Assembly: GCF_019551435.1 (NCBI RefSeq)
Contig: NZ_CP080544.1
Coordinates: 1,860,001 to 1,924,000 of the forward strand
Length of the DNA: 64,000 nt
DNA from: Lysobacter soyae
GTDB taxonomy: Bacteria; Pseudomonadota; Gammaproteobacteria; Xanthomonadales; Xanthomonadaceae
Direction: 5' to 3'
Below the pieces are notes generated by a model. The model had not been told where the DNA came from and ran no database searches. It was given only the letters and a program-made list of their open reading frames with translations. Both the position numbers and the translations under genes were made by a program. Numbering within the stretch: the stretch's first letter is position 1; every line of letters starts with the position of its first letter. Shown piece after piece: positions 12,454 through 21,982 of the stretch.

Positions 12454-12873
12454 ATGCCACGTATTCGCCCGATTTACCTTTTCTGCGCCTTGGCCACGTT
12501 CTGGGCCGGCGACCTGTCGGCGCAACAGGAGATCTACAAGTGGCGCGACAAGTCTGGTGCCGTCCACTACAGCAGCACCCCGCCGAAATCGGGCAAGTTC
12601 GAACGGCGCACCATCGCCCCGTCCGCTGTGGCAGCGCCCGCCGCGGTACCGGCCGCAGCCGTGACGGCCGCCAAACCCAGTAATAGTGGCGAGAACCCGC
12701 TCTGCACCACCGCGCGGAACAACCTGAAAGCGCTGAACGACCGCAGCCGGCAGGTCATGATGGACAGCAATGGCGACGGCAAGCCCGAAGCTGCCTTGAA
12801 CGAGGTCCAACGGGCTCGCGAAATCGGCAACACCGAAAACTTCATGAAGCAGAACAACTGCGCCGCCGGCTGA
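12454..12873 (+). CDS. DUF4124-domain exported protein
   Basis: 139-residue secreted protein of unknown function. A cleavable signal (about residues 1-23, ending LSAQQ) precedes a DUF4124 motif, IYKWRDKSGAVHYSSTPP (about 26-43). An Ala/Pro-rich stretch and a C-terminal segment with two Cys (LCTTARNNLKALN and NNCAAG) follow. The ATG at 12454 sits after GGAGCG. It is divergent from pssA and 56 bases ahead of proS; whether it is co-transcribed with proS is unclear. DUF4124 proteins are common in this bacterial group, but no role is established. Confidence 0.8.
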   Translation: MPRIRPIYLFCALATFWAGDLSAQQEIYKWRDKSGAVHYSSTPPKSGKFERRTIAPSAVAAPAAVPAAAVTAAKPSNSGENPLCTTARNNLKALNDRSRQVMMDSNGDGKPEAALNEVQRAREIGNTENFMKQNNCAAG

Positions 12874-12929
12874 TGCCGCCCGGCATGACCATGGCAGAAT
12901 AAGCGGTTTCACGCACAAGAAACCGCTCG

Positions 12930-14690
12930 ATGCGCCTGTCCAAGTTCCACCTTCGCACTGAAAAAGAGACCCCCGCCGAGGCCGAGCTCGCCAGCCACAA
13001 ACTGATGCTGCGCGCGGGCATGATCCGCAAGCTCGCCGCCGGTCTTTACACCTGGAGTCCGTTGGGACTTCGCGTGTTGCGCAAAGTTGAACGCGTCGTG
13101 CGCGAGGAAATGAACGCGGCGGGAGCCGTCGAGATGTCGATGCCGACCATCCAGCCGCGGGAGTTGTGGGACGAAACCGGTCGTTGGGAGAAGTTCGGCG
13201 GCCAGCTGCTAAAAATCAAAGACCGGAAAGAAGCCGAGTATTGCTATAGCCCGACCGCGGAAGAAGCGGTGACGGATTTCGCGCGCAACGAACTCGGCAG
13301 CTACAAGCAATTGCCGGTCAATCTCTATCAGATCCAAACGAAATTCCGCGACGAAATCCGCCCGCGCTTCGGCGTCATGCGCGCCCGCGAATTCATCATG
13401 AAGGACGCCTACTCCTTCCACCTTGATGCGGCGTCATTGAATGACGAATACCGCAACATGTACGACACCTATGTCCGCATCTTCAATCGCCTGGGCTTGA
13501 AGTTCCGTGCGGTGGCCGCCGACACCGGCGCCATCGGTGGCTCGGCATCCCACGAGTTCCAAGTGCTTGCCGATTCGGGCGAAGACGCCATCGCGTTCTC
13601 GGATGGCTCGGACTACGCCGCGAATACAGAATTGGCCGAAGCGATTGCGCCGCATGCGCGCGGCGCGGCCGGCGAAGCCTTGCGACACATCGATACCCCC
13701 ACGCAAAAGACCTGCGAAGAAGTTGCCGCCTTGATGGGCATCCCCTTGCAGCGCACCGCCAAATCGATTGCGATCATGACCACCGGTGAGACACCGCAGT
13801 TCGTGCTGGCTCTGGTGCGCGGTGACCACATGGTCAATGAAATCAAATTGGCGAAGCAACCCGGTTTGGCCGACTACCGCCTTGCCACGGAAGCGGAAAT
13901 CCGTGAATACCTCGGCGCCTCACCGGGCTTCCTCGGTCCCTTGAACACGGTGAAGCCGATTCGGGTGATTGCGGATTGCGCGGTGGACTGCCTGAATGAT
14001 TTTGTCGTGGGCGCCAATGTGGAAGGTCAGCATATCGCCGGCGTCAATTGGGGACGTGACTTGCCCGACGCAGAGGTGGCCGACATCCGCAATGTTGTGG
14101 AAGGCGACCTGTCTCCGGACGGGCAAGGCCGCTTGCATATTGCGCGCGGCATCGAAGTCGGACACGTGTTCGCCTTGGGCAACAAGTATTCGGAAGCCAT
14201 GGGTTGCACCGTGCTTGACGCCCAAGGCAAAGCCGTCCATCCCGACATGGGCTGCTACGGCATCGGGATTTCCCGCATCGTGGCTGCCGCCATCGAACAA
14301 GGGCACGACGAGGCCGGCATCATTTGGCCGGAACCGATGGCGCCTTGGCAGGCGGTTGTTTGCGTCATCAATCCGAAAAACGACGAGAGCATCACGGCCG
14401 CGGCGGAAGCGCTGCACGCGTCGCTGCTCGAGGCCGGTGTGGATGCAGCGTTGGACGACCGCGGTTTGCGCCCCGGGGCGATGTTCGCCGACATGGAACT
14501 GATCGGTGTGCCGCACCGGATCGTCGTCTCAGGACGGGGATTGGAAGCCGGCACCTTTGAATATCGCCACCGCGCCGCTGCCGAGCCGGAAAACCTCAGC
14601 CGCGAGGCGCTGTTCGACCGCCTTGTGCCGCAATCGCCGATCGCACAGGGCGAGCGCAACAAGCGCGATTTTCTCGCCGGCCTTTCATAA
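12930..14690 (+). CDS. proS: Prolyl-tRNA synthetase
   Basis: 586-residue class II synthetase of the long bacterial type. It has motif 1 around [26 protein letters not shown], motif 2 in [25 protein letters not shown], and the editing (INS) domain between about 225 and 400 ([21 protein letters not shown]). Motif 3, [17 protein letters not shown], is followed by the anticodon-binding domain. It begins [20 protein letters not shown], the family start. Its stop overlaps the end of the convergent exporter gene by 6 bases, leaving no room for a classical terminator. Confidence 0.96.
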   Translation: MRLSKFHLRTEKETPAEAELASHKLMLRAGMIRKLAAGLYTWSPLGLRVLRKVERVVREEMNAAGAVEMSMPTIQPRELWDETGRWEKFGGQLLKIKDRKEAEYCYSPTAEEAVTDFARNELGSYKQLPVNLYQIQTKFRDEIRPRFGVMRAREFIMKDAYSFHLDAASLNDEYRNMYDTYVRIFNRLGLKFRAVAADTGAIGGSASHEFQVLADSGEDAIAFSDGSDYAANTELAEAIAPHARGAAGEALRHIDTPTQKTCEEVAALMGIPLQRTAKSIAIMTTGETPQFVLALVRGDHMVNEIKLAKQPGLADYRLATEAEIREYLGASPGFLGPLNTVKPIRVIADCAVDCLNDFVVGANVEGQHIAGVNWGRDLPDAEVADIRNVVEGDLSPDGQGRLHIARGIEVGHVFALGNKYSEAMGCTVLDAQGKAVHPDMGCYGIGISRIVAAAIEQGHDEAGIIWPEPMAPWQAVVCVINPKNDESITAAAEALHASLLEAGVDAALDDRGLRPGAMFADMELIGVPHRIVVSGRGLEAGTFEYRHRAAAEPENLSREALFDRLVPQSPIAQGERNKRDFLAGLS

Positions 14691-15932
14691 GCTCCTGCGC
14701 GCACTGACGACCAGATTGCCGAGCAAGATGCCGGCAATCAGGGCAAGCAGAATGTTCAGCAAATCCACTGCGGCGATTTTTCCCGCATCGGCGCTTTGCT
14801 GCTGCAGCAGATTGATCACGCCGCGAAAACTGATGCTGCCGGGCACCAACATGATGATCCCCGGCAAACGCACCAGCGCACCCGGGCGTTTGAAGACGCG
14901 TGCGTAGCAGTTGCCCAGCATCGTCATGCACAAAGCGGCGAAGAACACACCGGCCACGTTGCCCAGCGACATCGCGACCAAGCGCGAGACGAGATAGCCC
15001 GTGCTCGCCGACATCATCACCAACGCATAGTCGCGCGTATGGGCGCGGAACAAAATCGCAAATGAAAATGCCGCGGTGAGAATGCCCACCGCTTCAACCC
15101 AAAGCGGCTGTGAGCGATCCATCCGCACTTGAGCATGCATTCCCAACAATCCGGTCACTGTCGTGATGATCATGGTGCCGATCGCCAGCTTCAAGACGAC
15201 CGTCAACGACCCCGCCAGACGGGCGGTGCCCGAAACCAGATGTTGGCTGGTCAGTTCATTGACCGCATTGGTAATACCCATCCCCGGCAGCAAAACGATC
15301 ACCGCCGCAATGATGACGGTGTTGAAGTTCAACGGCGCGATCCATGTCCCCACCATGACCGTGATGAGCGTCGCCAAGGCCGCAGCGATAACTTCTTCCG
15401 AATCTTTCAGGCCTTCCCACTTCAGATCGACCACATTGAACATCGCACCGATCGACAACCCTGCCACCGCTGCGGTTGCGATATCCAACCAGGGCAGCCT
15501 GAACAAACAGGCCACGCCGAAGGCGGCCAAACCGAAACCCATCACTTGGGTCCATCGTGTGCGGCGCGACACCGGGGCGTCCAATGCCATCAATAGGGCG
15601 TGCCCTTGGACGATGTCGAGGTTGCCGTTCAACACCTCTTCGGCAATCCGGTCGGTCTCAGCGAGCTTGCCGAGTGCGTTCTCGCCAAGAGCCAAACGAA
15701 TCACCCGGGTTGATTCGGGATCTTTGGTTTTTCCGCCGATTGGCCGGAAAGAGAGAATGATGCCGGTCGGATTCGACCAAGGCTCACACTCGATTCCGAG
15801 TTGGCGTCCCACCGCAATCAACGCATTTTCCAATCGTTGCGCGGTCGTACCGTAACTGTGCAAACGCGCGGCGAGTTCGCAGATGAACTCGATGCGTGTA
15901 TCAATCGGTGCGGCGGCGGGGTTGTTCAGCAT
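14685..15932 (-). CDS. ThrE-family threonine/serine exporter
   Basis: 415-residue membrane protein of the ThrE (DUF1212) family. The N-terminal soluble half has [24 protein letters not shown] and the conserved [10 protein letters not shown]. About ten transmembrane helices follow in two groups, the second (ThrE_2-like) ending in the [21 protein letters not shown] region. The family exports threonine and serine in Corynebacterium; the substrate here is inferred. The start at 15932 ([17 protein letters not shown]) is the only ATG near the domain; the longer frame to 16271 is antisense to the next gene. Confidence 0.82.
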   Translation of the reverse strand: MLNNPAAAPIDTRIEFICELAARLHSYGTTAQRLENALIAVGRQLGIECEPWSNPTGIILSFRPIGGKTKDPESTRVIRLALGENALGKLAETDRIAEEVLNGNLDIVQGHALLMALDAPVSRRTRWTQVMGFGLAAFGVACLFRLPWLDIATAAVAGLSIGAMFNVVDLKWEGLKDSEEVIAAALATLITVMVGTWIAPLNFNTVIIAAVIVLLPGMGITNAVNELTSQHLVSGTARLAGSLTVVLKLAIGTMIITTVTGLLGMHAQVRMDRSQPLWVEAVGILTAAFSFAILFRAHTRDYALVMMSASTGYLVSRLVAMSLGNVAGVFFAALCMTMLGNCYARVFKRPGALVRLPGIIMLVPGSISFRGVINLLQQQSADAGKIAAVDLLNILLALIAGILLGNLVVSARRSL

Positions 15933-16008
15933 GATCAAAGGATGGCACGGCGAGGCGTCAAACGCATTGTCGACTACATCATGACGTCGGCAAGGTAGGC
16001 TAGCAGCA

Positions 16009-17139
16009 ATGAATTCGCAGCCGACGCCGGACCCACATTGCGCCCCTGCCCTTTTGCCGCTCGATAGCGGAGAAACGGGTGTGCGTTTGGTTGGGCAATG
16101 GGACCTGGCGCATTCCGCCGACATTGTTCGTGCACTGAGCGGTGCGCGCAACAAAATCTCCCGCGTCGACGCGCGAGATATCCAATCGCTGGACACACTC
16201 GGCGTGATGCAATTGATGCGTTTTCTGGCGAAGCAAGGTTTGACGTTGGACGCCGTGGAATGGCGTGACATTCATTTGCCGTTGATCGAATCCGTAGCCG
16301 ACGTCTGCGATGACCCTCAGCCGGCCAAACGCAATTTCGGCTTCATTGCCGCGCTCGACCGGCTGGGACGCGGCGTGCTCGACAACGCCGGTGAAGTGCT
16401 TGCCCTCATCAGCTTTCTGGGTGAAGTGCTGCACAAAGGCTGGCGCATGTTGTTCAATCCCCGCCGCTTCCGGTCCACCTCGGCGGTGTATCACATGGAG
16501 CAGGTCGGCTTGGATGCCGTCCCGCTCGTCGTGGTGTTGAATTTCCTCGTCGGCGCGGTGATCGCATTTCTGGGCGCGAATGTCTTGCGTGATTTCGGCG
16601 CGACAATTTTCGTGGTCGAACTGGTGAGCATCTCCTTCTTGCGCGAGTTCGCTGTGCTGTTGACGGCGATCGTGTTGGCCGGTCGTACCGCCAGTGCGTT
16701 CACGGCACAAATCGGCGCCATGAAGAGTCGCGAAGAAGTGGATGCCATGCAAACCATCGGACTCGACCCGGTGGACGTGCTGGTGATTCCGCGAGTTTCC
16801 GCCCTGTTGGTGATGCTGCCTTTGCTCACTTTCCTTGCCATGTTGGCGGGCTTGGCGGGCGGCCTGGTCGTCGGCATGGTCAGCCTTGATATTCCCGCAC
16901 AGGGTTACTTGGCACGAATGGAACAAACCATGGAAATCCGGCACTTTCTGGTCGGCATGAGCAAGGCACCGATTTTTGCCATGGTCATTGCTTTGATCGG
17001 CTGTTTGGAGGGCCTGCAGGTGGAAGGCACCGCGCAATCGGTAGGTGAGCGCACGACCTCCGCCGTCGTTCAATGCATCGCATTGGTCATCGTGCTCGAT
17101 GCCTTGGCGGCGATGTGGTTCATGTACATGGGTTTCTGA
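16009..17139 (+). CDS. MlaE-family lipid ABC transporter permease with fused STAS domain
   Basis: 376-residue inner-membrane permease. Residues about 20-100 form a STAS-like domain (LVGQWDLAHSADIV...DARDIQSLDTLGVMQL), equivalent to the separate MlaB of the Mla system. The rest is MlaE: VYHMEQVGLDAVPLVVVLNF and LREFAVLLTAIVLAGRTASAFTA are typical. It heads a four-gene operon with an ATPase, an MCE protein and a lipoprotein, so it probably moves phospholipids between the membranes. This is an Mla-like paralogue rather than canonical mlaFEDCB, since MlaC is absent and a lipoprotein follows. Confidence 0.88.
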   Translation: MNSQPTPDPHCAPALLPLDSGETGVRLVGQWDLAHSADIVRALSGARNKISRVDARDIQSLDTLGVMQLMRFLAKQGLTLDAVEWRDIHLPLIESVADVCDDPQPAKRNFGFIAALDRLGRGVLDNAGEVLALISFLGEVLHKGWRMLFNPRRFRSTSAVYHMEQVGLDAVPLVVVLNFLVGAVIAFLGANVLRDFGATIFVVELVSISFLREFAVLLTAIVLAGRTASAFTAQIGAMKSREEVDAMQTIGLDPVDVLVIPRVSALLVMLPLLTFLAMLAGLAGGLVVGMVSLDIPAQGYLARMEQTMEIRHFLVGMSKAPIFAMVIALIGCLEGLQVEGTAQSVGERTTSAVVQCIALVIVLDALAAMWFMYMGF

Positions 17140-17936
17140 TGCAGCCGACAAACGACGCCATCATCAAAGTGTCAGGCTTGGTCAACCGCTTCGGCGACCA
17201 GCTTGTACACGACAAGCTCGACTTGGAGGTTCGCCGCGGCGAGATCCAAGGCATTGTCGGTGGTTCCGGCACGGGCAAATCGGTGCTGATGCGCTCGATT
17301 CTCGGACTGCAAACGCCGCAAGAAGGAGAGATACGCGTGCTAGGATTCGATCCGCGCAGCGGCCGCGCTGCGGATCGACACGGCATCGAGACCCACACCG
17401 GTGTGCTGTTCCAAGATGGCGCGTTGTTTTCCTCATTGACGGTCGGCGAGAACGTCGAAGTTCCACTGAAGGAACACCATCCGGAAATTCCCGATCGCTT
17501 GCGTGAGGAGCTTGCCCTCTTGAAGGTGAAGCTCTCCGGACTTGCGGGTGAAACCGTTTCCAAACTGCCGTCGCAGTTATCCGGCGGTATGCGTAAACGC
17601 GCCGGATTGGCACGGGCATTGGCACTCGATCCACCCTTGCTGTTCTTGGATGAGCCGACCGCCGGCTTGGATCCCATCGGCGCATCGGCGTTCGATGAAT
17701 TGATTGAAACGCTGCAGGAATCCTTGGGGCTCACGGTTTTCCTGATCACCCACGACCTGGATACCTTGTATCGGATCTGCGACCGCGTCGCCGTACTGGC
17801 GGAGAAACGCGTTCTCGTCAATGCACCGATCGAAGAAGTTGAACGCTGCGATCACCCGTGGGTGCAAGAATATTTCCACGGCCCGCGGGCCCGTGCTGCG
17901 CAAAGCACCGCGCGGAAAGACAAAAAGAAGGATTGA
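17139..17936 (+). CDS. MlaF-type ABC transporter ATP-binding protein
   Basis: 265-residue ATPase driving the lipid transporter of this operon. Walker A is GGSGTGKS, the Q-loop lies in VLFQDGALFSSLTVGEN, the ABC signature is LSGGMRKRAG and Walker B is LLFLDEPTAGLDP, with an H-loop in ITHDLDTLYRI. The signature and GLDPIGASAFDELI segment match MlaF. The ATG at 17139 overlaps the permease stop by one base. The tail is Lys/Arg-rich (ARAAQSTARKDKKKD). Confidence 0.9.
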   Translation: MQPTNDAIIKVSGLVNRFGDQLVHDKLDLEVRRGEIQGIVGGSGTGKSVLMRSILGLQTPQEGEIRVLGFDPRSGRAADRHGIETHTGVLFQDGALFSSLTVGENVEVPLKEHHPEIPDRLREELALLKVKLSGLAGETVSKLPSQLSGGMRKRAGLARALALDPPLLFLDEPTAGLDPIGASAFDELIETLQESLGLTVFLITHDLDTLYRICDRVAVLAEKRVLVNAPIEEVERCDHPWVQEYFHGPRARAAQSTARKDKKKD

Positions 17937-17938
17937 CC

Positions 17939-18868
17939 ATGGAAACCAAGGCCAACTACGTATTGATCGGGGCCTTCACGCTCGGCATCTCGATATTCCT
18001 ACTGTTGTTCGCATTGTGGGCGGCGAAGTTTGCGTCAGACCGCACCTGGCAGCGTTACGACGTGATTTTCACCGAGCCGGTGACCGGCCTTACCGAAGGC
18101 AGTTCGGTGCAGTACAACGGGATTTCGGTCGGTACCGTCGAGAAACTCAAGCTGGATGCCACTGATCCACGACGGGTGTTGGCGCGTTTGAAACTCAACG
18201 CCGATGTGCCTGTGAAGACCGATACCAAGGCCAAAATGTCGCAAGCCGGCCTCACCGGTAGCCCTTTCATCCAACTGACCGGCGGCATGCCGAGCAGCCC
18301 GATGTTGGTCAAGGTGGACCAGCGCGAAGTGCCGGTCATCCAGACCGAACCTTCGGCATTGCAAAACATCGCCGACACCGCCAACAAGCTGGTGGCGCGG
18401 ATGGACAAACTGTTGAGCGAGGAAAATATCAAACGCATCGAAGACACCTTGGAAAACCTGCGCGCCGCGACCGGCGCGATCGGTGATCAGAAGGAAGACA
18501 TTCGCGCCCTGCTCATCAATGCTCGACAAGCGAGTGAGCAGCTCAAGACCACGCTGTCCACAGTCGATGGCGCAGTCGTGCGTTTGGATCGTGAAGTGAT
18601 TGGAAAAATGCCCGCCACACTGGACAAGCTCGATCACGCCATCGGCGAGTTCGACAGCGCGGGCAAGAACGCCAACGCACTGATTGCGGAAAACCGCGGC
18701 CCGATCAAGAGCTTTACCGGCGACGGCTTGCAACAGATCAGTCCGGCGATCTCTGAGCTGCGTGTTTTGATTCGCGATTTGCGACGTATCTCCAATGGTA
18801 TCGATCGCAATCCGGCCGGCTACATCCTGGGTCGCCAACAACAACCGAAGGAGTTCACCCCGAAATGA
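17939..18868 (+). CDS. MCE (MlaD) family lipid-binding protein
   Basis: 309-residue protein with one N-terminal membrane helix (about residues 8-30) and one MCE domain (about 40-120; VIFTEPVTGLTEGSSVQYNG, QAGLTGSPFIQLTGG). A long helical C-terminal part (about 130-290) follows. MCE proteins form rings or tubes that bind lipid in the periplasm and work with MlaE/MlaF-type transporters. It is longer than canonical MlaD because of the helical tail, resembling PqiB/YebT-like or Mce types. ATG 17939 lies right after the ATPase stop and has a GGA-rich ribosome site. Confidence 0.88.
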   Translation: METKANYVLIGAFTLGISIFLLLFALWAAKFASDRTWQRYDVIFTEPVTGLTEGSSVQYNGISVGTVEKLKLDATDPRRVLARLKLNADVPVKTDTKAKMSQAGLTGSPFIQLTGGMPSSPMLVKVDQREVPVIQTEPSALQNIADTANKLVARMDKLLSEENIKRIEDTLENLRAATGAIGDQKEDIRALLINARQASEQLKTTLSTVDGAVVRLDREVIGKMPATLDKLDHAIGEFDSAGKNANALIAENRGPIKSFTGDGLQQISPAISELRVLIRDLRRISNGIDRNPAGYILGRQQQPKEFTPK

Positions 18869-19467
18869 GCCCGTTCAAATCCATCGGCCTGATCGCCGTC
18901 GCGTTGCTGGTATCCGCCTGCGGGATCTTGCCCGAGAAACAAGCGATCACCTTGTACAACCCGCAATTGAATGTAAAACCGGATCCCTCTTGGTCGCACA
19001 CCAACGCACAAATCTCCGTGCGTCGTCCCACCGCCTTGGGTCTGATCGACAGCCCGCGCATTCTCGTGCGCCCCAACGCGAATGAGATTCAGGTGTATGC
19101 CGGCGCGGCTTGGGTCGACTCTGCGCCCGAATTGGTCCAATCGGCTGTCGTGCAACTGCTGGAGGACAGCGAGGCCACGCGCACGACGGTGCGACGTGGC
19201 TCTGGGATACCGGGTGAGTACGAATTGTTGATGGATCTCCGCCACTTCGAAGCTGACTATTCCGGCGGCGCCACACCCGTTGCCGTCGTCGAAATCTCGG
19301 CCAAGTTGGTGCGCGCCGAGGCCAGTGGGGTGATTGAGAACCGCGTCTTCCGCGCAACCGCGCCGGCGTCGGGCACTGACGTTGCCCAAGTGGTCTCGGC
19401 CTTCGATACCGCATTGTCCAAAGCATCTGCTGACATCGCCGGCTGGACCCTGCAGAACGCCCGCTGA
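18865..19467 (+). CDS. ABC-type transport auxiliary lipoprotein (PqiC-like)
   Basis: 200-residue lipoprotein with lipobox LVSAC (Cys20). The family pattern is visible: ITLYNPQLNV, a block around DSPRILVRPNANEIQVYAGAAWVDSAPELVQSAVVQLLED, then VVEISAKLVRAEASGVI. PqiC-type proteins are thought to anchor the MCE tube at the outer membrane. The start overlaps the MCE gene stop by 4 bases, so it is the last gene of the operon. Confidence 0.85.
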   Translation: MSPFKSIGLIAVALLVSACGILPEKQAITLYNPQLNVKPDPSWSHTNAQISVRRPTALGLIDSPRILVRPNANEIQVYAGAAWVDSAPELVQSAVVQLLEDSEATRTTVRRGSGIPGEYELLMDLRHFEADYSGGATPVAVVEISAKLVRAEASGVIENRVFRATAPASGTDVAQVVSAFDTALSKASADIAGWTLQNAR

Positions 19468-19526
19468 CGCCACCCTTCGCCCGCCGCAGTAGCCCCTAGC
19501 GCACTACGCCGCGGGGTGTGCTTGGC

Positions 19527-19532
19527 TACAAT
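19527..19532 (+). promoter_or_regulatory. Candidate -10 box upstream of the ETF-QO gene
   Basis: TACAAT in the 91-base gap between the lipid-transport operon and the ETF-QO gene, 27 bases before the start codon. No good -35 is seen at 16-18 bases upstream, so this is a weak call. Confidence 0.3.
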
Positions 19533-19558
19533 GGGCACTTCAGCAAGTGCCGGATTGA

Positions 19559-21178
19559 ATGATGGATGCGATTGAACGCGACGTGATGGAATTTGACGTG
19601 GTTGTGGTGGGCGCAGGCCCGGCCGGCCTTTCGTTCGCCATCCACCTCAAACAGTTGAAGCCCGACATTTCGGTCTGTGTGCTGGAAAAAGGCGCCACCG
19701 TGGGCGCGCATATTCTTTCCGGTGCCGTGATTGAGCCCGGGCCGCTGGACACCCTGTTACCGGGTTGGCGCGACAATCCGCCGCCGGTGTGCGTGCCCGC
19801 GAAAGAGGACGAATTCTGGCTGCTGTCGAAACAGGGACAGCGCAAGTTGCCATTGCCGCCCGGCATGCACAACGAAGGCAATTTCATTGTCAGCCTCGGT
19901 GCGATGTGCGCTTGGCTCGCACCGCAGGCGGAAGCGCTCGGCGTGGAAGTGTTTGCCGGATTCGCCGCTTCCGAGGCTTTGGTGGATGACAGCGGCCGAG
20001 TGATCGGCGTTCGCATCGGTGACATGGGCATCGCCAAAGACGGTTCGCACAAACCCAGCTATACGGCCGGCATAGACATCCATGCGAAGGTCACCGTCTT
20101 GGCCGAAGGTGCGCGTGGCAGCATCAGCAAACAATTGGTGAAGCAATTCAAGCTCGACGCCGATTGCGACCCGCAAAGCTATTCGATTGGTATCAAGGAA
20201 CTTTGGCAAGTTGACGCTTCGCGTGTCACGCCGGGCAAGATCGTCCATACCTTGGGCTGGCCGGCAGACAACGCGACTTATGCGGGCAGCTTCATCTACC
20301 ACCTCGAAGGCGGACGCGTCGCCTTGGGCTATGTCAGCGGTTTGGATTATCAAGATCCCGAATACAAACCTTGGGAGGCATTCCAGCAATGGAAAGCCCA
20401 TCCGCTCGTAGCCTCGCTGCTTGAAGGCGGCAGCATCGTCTCTGCGGGCGCGCGCGCAATTGTTACGGGCGGCTATCAATCGTTGCCGAAGACGGAATTG
20501 CCGGGCGCATTGTTCATCGGTGATTGCGCCGGCCTCTTGAACGTACCGAAAGTCAAAGGCACGCACCAAGCGATTCGAAGCGGCATGCTCGCAGCGAAGC
20601 ATTTGGCCGAATCCAACGGCGAAAACGCGATCGGCTTCGATGCCAAACTGCGCAACTCGGAAATCTATGCAGAGTTGAAGCAGGTTCGGAATATCAAGCC
20701 GGGCTTCAAGAAAGGCTTCTGGTTCGGCATGTTCAATGCCGCCTGGGAAACCGTCACCCGCGGCGCCTCCCCTTGGACGCTCAAACAAAAGGCCGATTGG
20801 AACACCTTGGATCGCTTGGGCACCGCCGAGCCGAAGCGTGACTATGTCAGTCGCACACTCGCACCGCGCGACCGTCTGCAAGGCGTCTACTTCGCCGCCA
20901 CCTCACACGATGAAGACCAACCGATTCACCTGAAGGTGGCCGATACCGATATTTGCGCGACACGATGTGTCGAGGAATACGACAATCCGTGCACACGTTT
21001 CTGTCCGGCGGCCGTGTACGAAATGGTCAGCGACGAATCGCAACCGCACGGCAAGCGACTGCAAATCAATGCAGCCAACTGTGTGCACTGCAAGACCTGC
21101 GATATTAAAGATCCTTACGAGATCATTACTTGGACCACGCCGGAAGGCGGATCCGGGCCGAATTATCAGAACCTTTAA
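19559..21178 (+). CDS. Electron transfer flavoprotein-ubiquinone oxidoreductase
   Basis: 539-residue membrane-associated flavoprotein that passes electrons from reduced ETF to ubiquinone. The FAD-binding GxGxxG is GAGPAG at about 18-23. The C-terminal ferredoxin-like domain carries the 4Fe-4S ligands (RCVEEYDNPCTRFCPAAVYE ... NCVHCKTCDIKDP). Its electron donor is encoded by etfB-etfA at 27.1-28.8 kb. ATG at 19559 or 19562 are equally possible, and MEFDVVVVG at 19586 is also allowed. It is convergent with the epimerase gene, 9 bases away. Confidence 0.94.
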   Translation: MMDAIERDVMEFDVVVVGAGPAGLSFAIHLKQLKPDISVCVLEKGATVGAHILSGAVIEPGPLDTLLPGWRDNPPPVCVPAKEDEFWLLSKQGQRKLPLPPGMHNEGNFIVSLGAMCAWLAPQAEALGVEVFAGFAASEALVDDSGRVIGVRIGDMGIAKDGSHKPSYTAGIDIHAKVTVLAEGARGSISKQLVKQFKLDADCDPQSYSIGIKELWQVDASRVTPGKIVHTLGWPADNATYAGSFIYHLEGGRVALGYVSGLDYQDPEYKPWEAFQQWKAHPLVASLLEGGSIVSAGARAIVTGGYQSLPKTELPGALFIGDCAGLLNVPKVKGTHQAIRSGMLAAKHLAESNGENAIGFDAKLRNSEIYAELKQVRNIKPGFKKGFWFGMFNAAWETVTRGASPWTLKQKADWNTLDRLGTAEPKRDYVSRTLAPRDRLQGVYFAATSHDEDQPIHLKVADTDICATRCVEEYDNPCTRFCPAAVYEMVSDESQPHGKRLQINAANCVHCKTCDIKDPYEIITWTTPEGGSGPNYQNL

Positions 21179-21187
21179 ACAGGACTT

Positions 21188-21982
21188 TTAGATGTCCCTG
21201 ATTTGCAACCGTTGACGCCCGTACCAAGTATCCCAAGCGGGCAGTTCAACGGGTGGCGAAATTTGTGCGGCCTCGATGCACAAAAAGTTGCGCCATTCTT
21301 CGTCGCCAAGATCGCTCAGACCCAACGCCAACTCTGGCCCGGGATTCCAAACGACCGTGTCGGCGAAACCGGTTTGTTCGATAGAAACGCCTGACAGCGC
21401 CTCCGCCAAGGTTAGTTTCTCCGGTGTGCCGACATAAACGCGATCGACATTGACCGGCCCTTCCAGAGCTTGTTTGGCAGCCGCTACAGATTGCAGTCCG
21501 TTCAATGCGTCTTGCCAAGCAGACTGCTCTAGCCCCGTAACGCGCACCTGAGAAACATCCTCGACGCGCAGGTAGGTATGCAAGCCACAAGTAAATCTCA
21601 TGGCCGTGTTGCTCGCATTGATGACCGAAAAGTACATCGCCAATGCATCGCGTTCCAATTCGACGCGTAAGCGCACTTCGGCTTTGGAAAACGCTTCGGG
21701 ATTCTCGAAACGGCAATGCATCAAGACAAAGTCGTCGGCCTGCTTCTCCACGGCCCAGTCGATGTCCCGTACAACACCGTGCTTTCGACCGTTCCCGAAA
21801 AACCCGAACTGTGGAAACAAGACGGGAACACCACCATGAGGCGCAGCGCGCGGATCGTCCTTGCCAATATCAGGCATGAAGATCCGCTCGCGGCCTTGGC
21901 ATTGCCACGACAGCACACGGGCGCCAAACGTGGAAACCTCCGCAGTGCTCCCGGAATCCGCGTCCACCAGTCGAATGATCAT
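21188..21982 (-). CDS. D-hexose-6-phosphate mutarotase / aldose 1-epimerase-like protein
   Basis: 264-residue YeaD-type protein, expected to interconvert alpha and beta anomers of hexose 6-phosphates. Conserved blocks: APHGGVPVLFPQFG, KHGVVRDIDWAVE, FTCGLHTYLRVEDV with the catalytic His, and the C-terminal region FLCIEAAQISPPVELPAW with the catalytic Glu. It overlaps the upstream glycosyltransferase by 4 bases and so is probably the last gene of scoA-scoB-GT2-this gene. The sugar substrate in this context is unknown. Confidence 0.85.
   Translation of the reverse strand: MIIRLVDADSGSTAEVSTFGARVLSWQCQGRERIFMPDIGKDDPRAAPHGGVPVLFPQFGFFGNGRKHGVVRDIDWAVEKQADDFVLMHCRFENPEAFSKAEVRLRVELERDALAMYFSVINASNTAMRFTCGLHTYLRVEDVSQVRVTGLEQSAWQDALNGLQSVAAAKQALEGPVNVDRVYVGTPEKLTLAEALSGVSIEQTGFADTVVWNPGPELALGLSDLGDEEWRNFLCIEAAQISPPVELPAWDTWYGRQRLQIRDI

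Noticed and set aside
16000-17151. 383-codon open frame antisense to the MlaE-like permease
   Set aside because: Low-complexity His/Gln/Asp translation and no motif; mlaE-like reading is clear.
21835-21852. Possible extra copy of the repeat box (ATGAGGCGCAGCGC)
   Set aside because: No hairpins around it, and the bases encode the conserved HGGVPVLFPQ segment of the epimerase-like protein.
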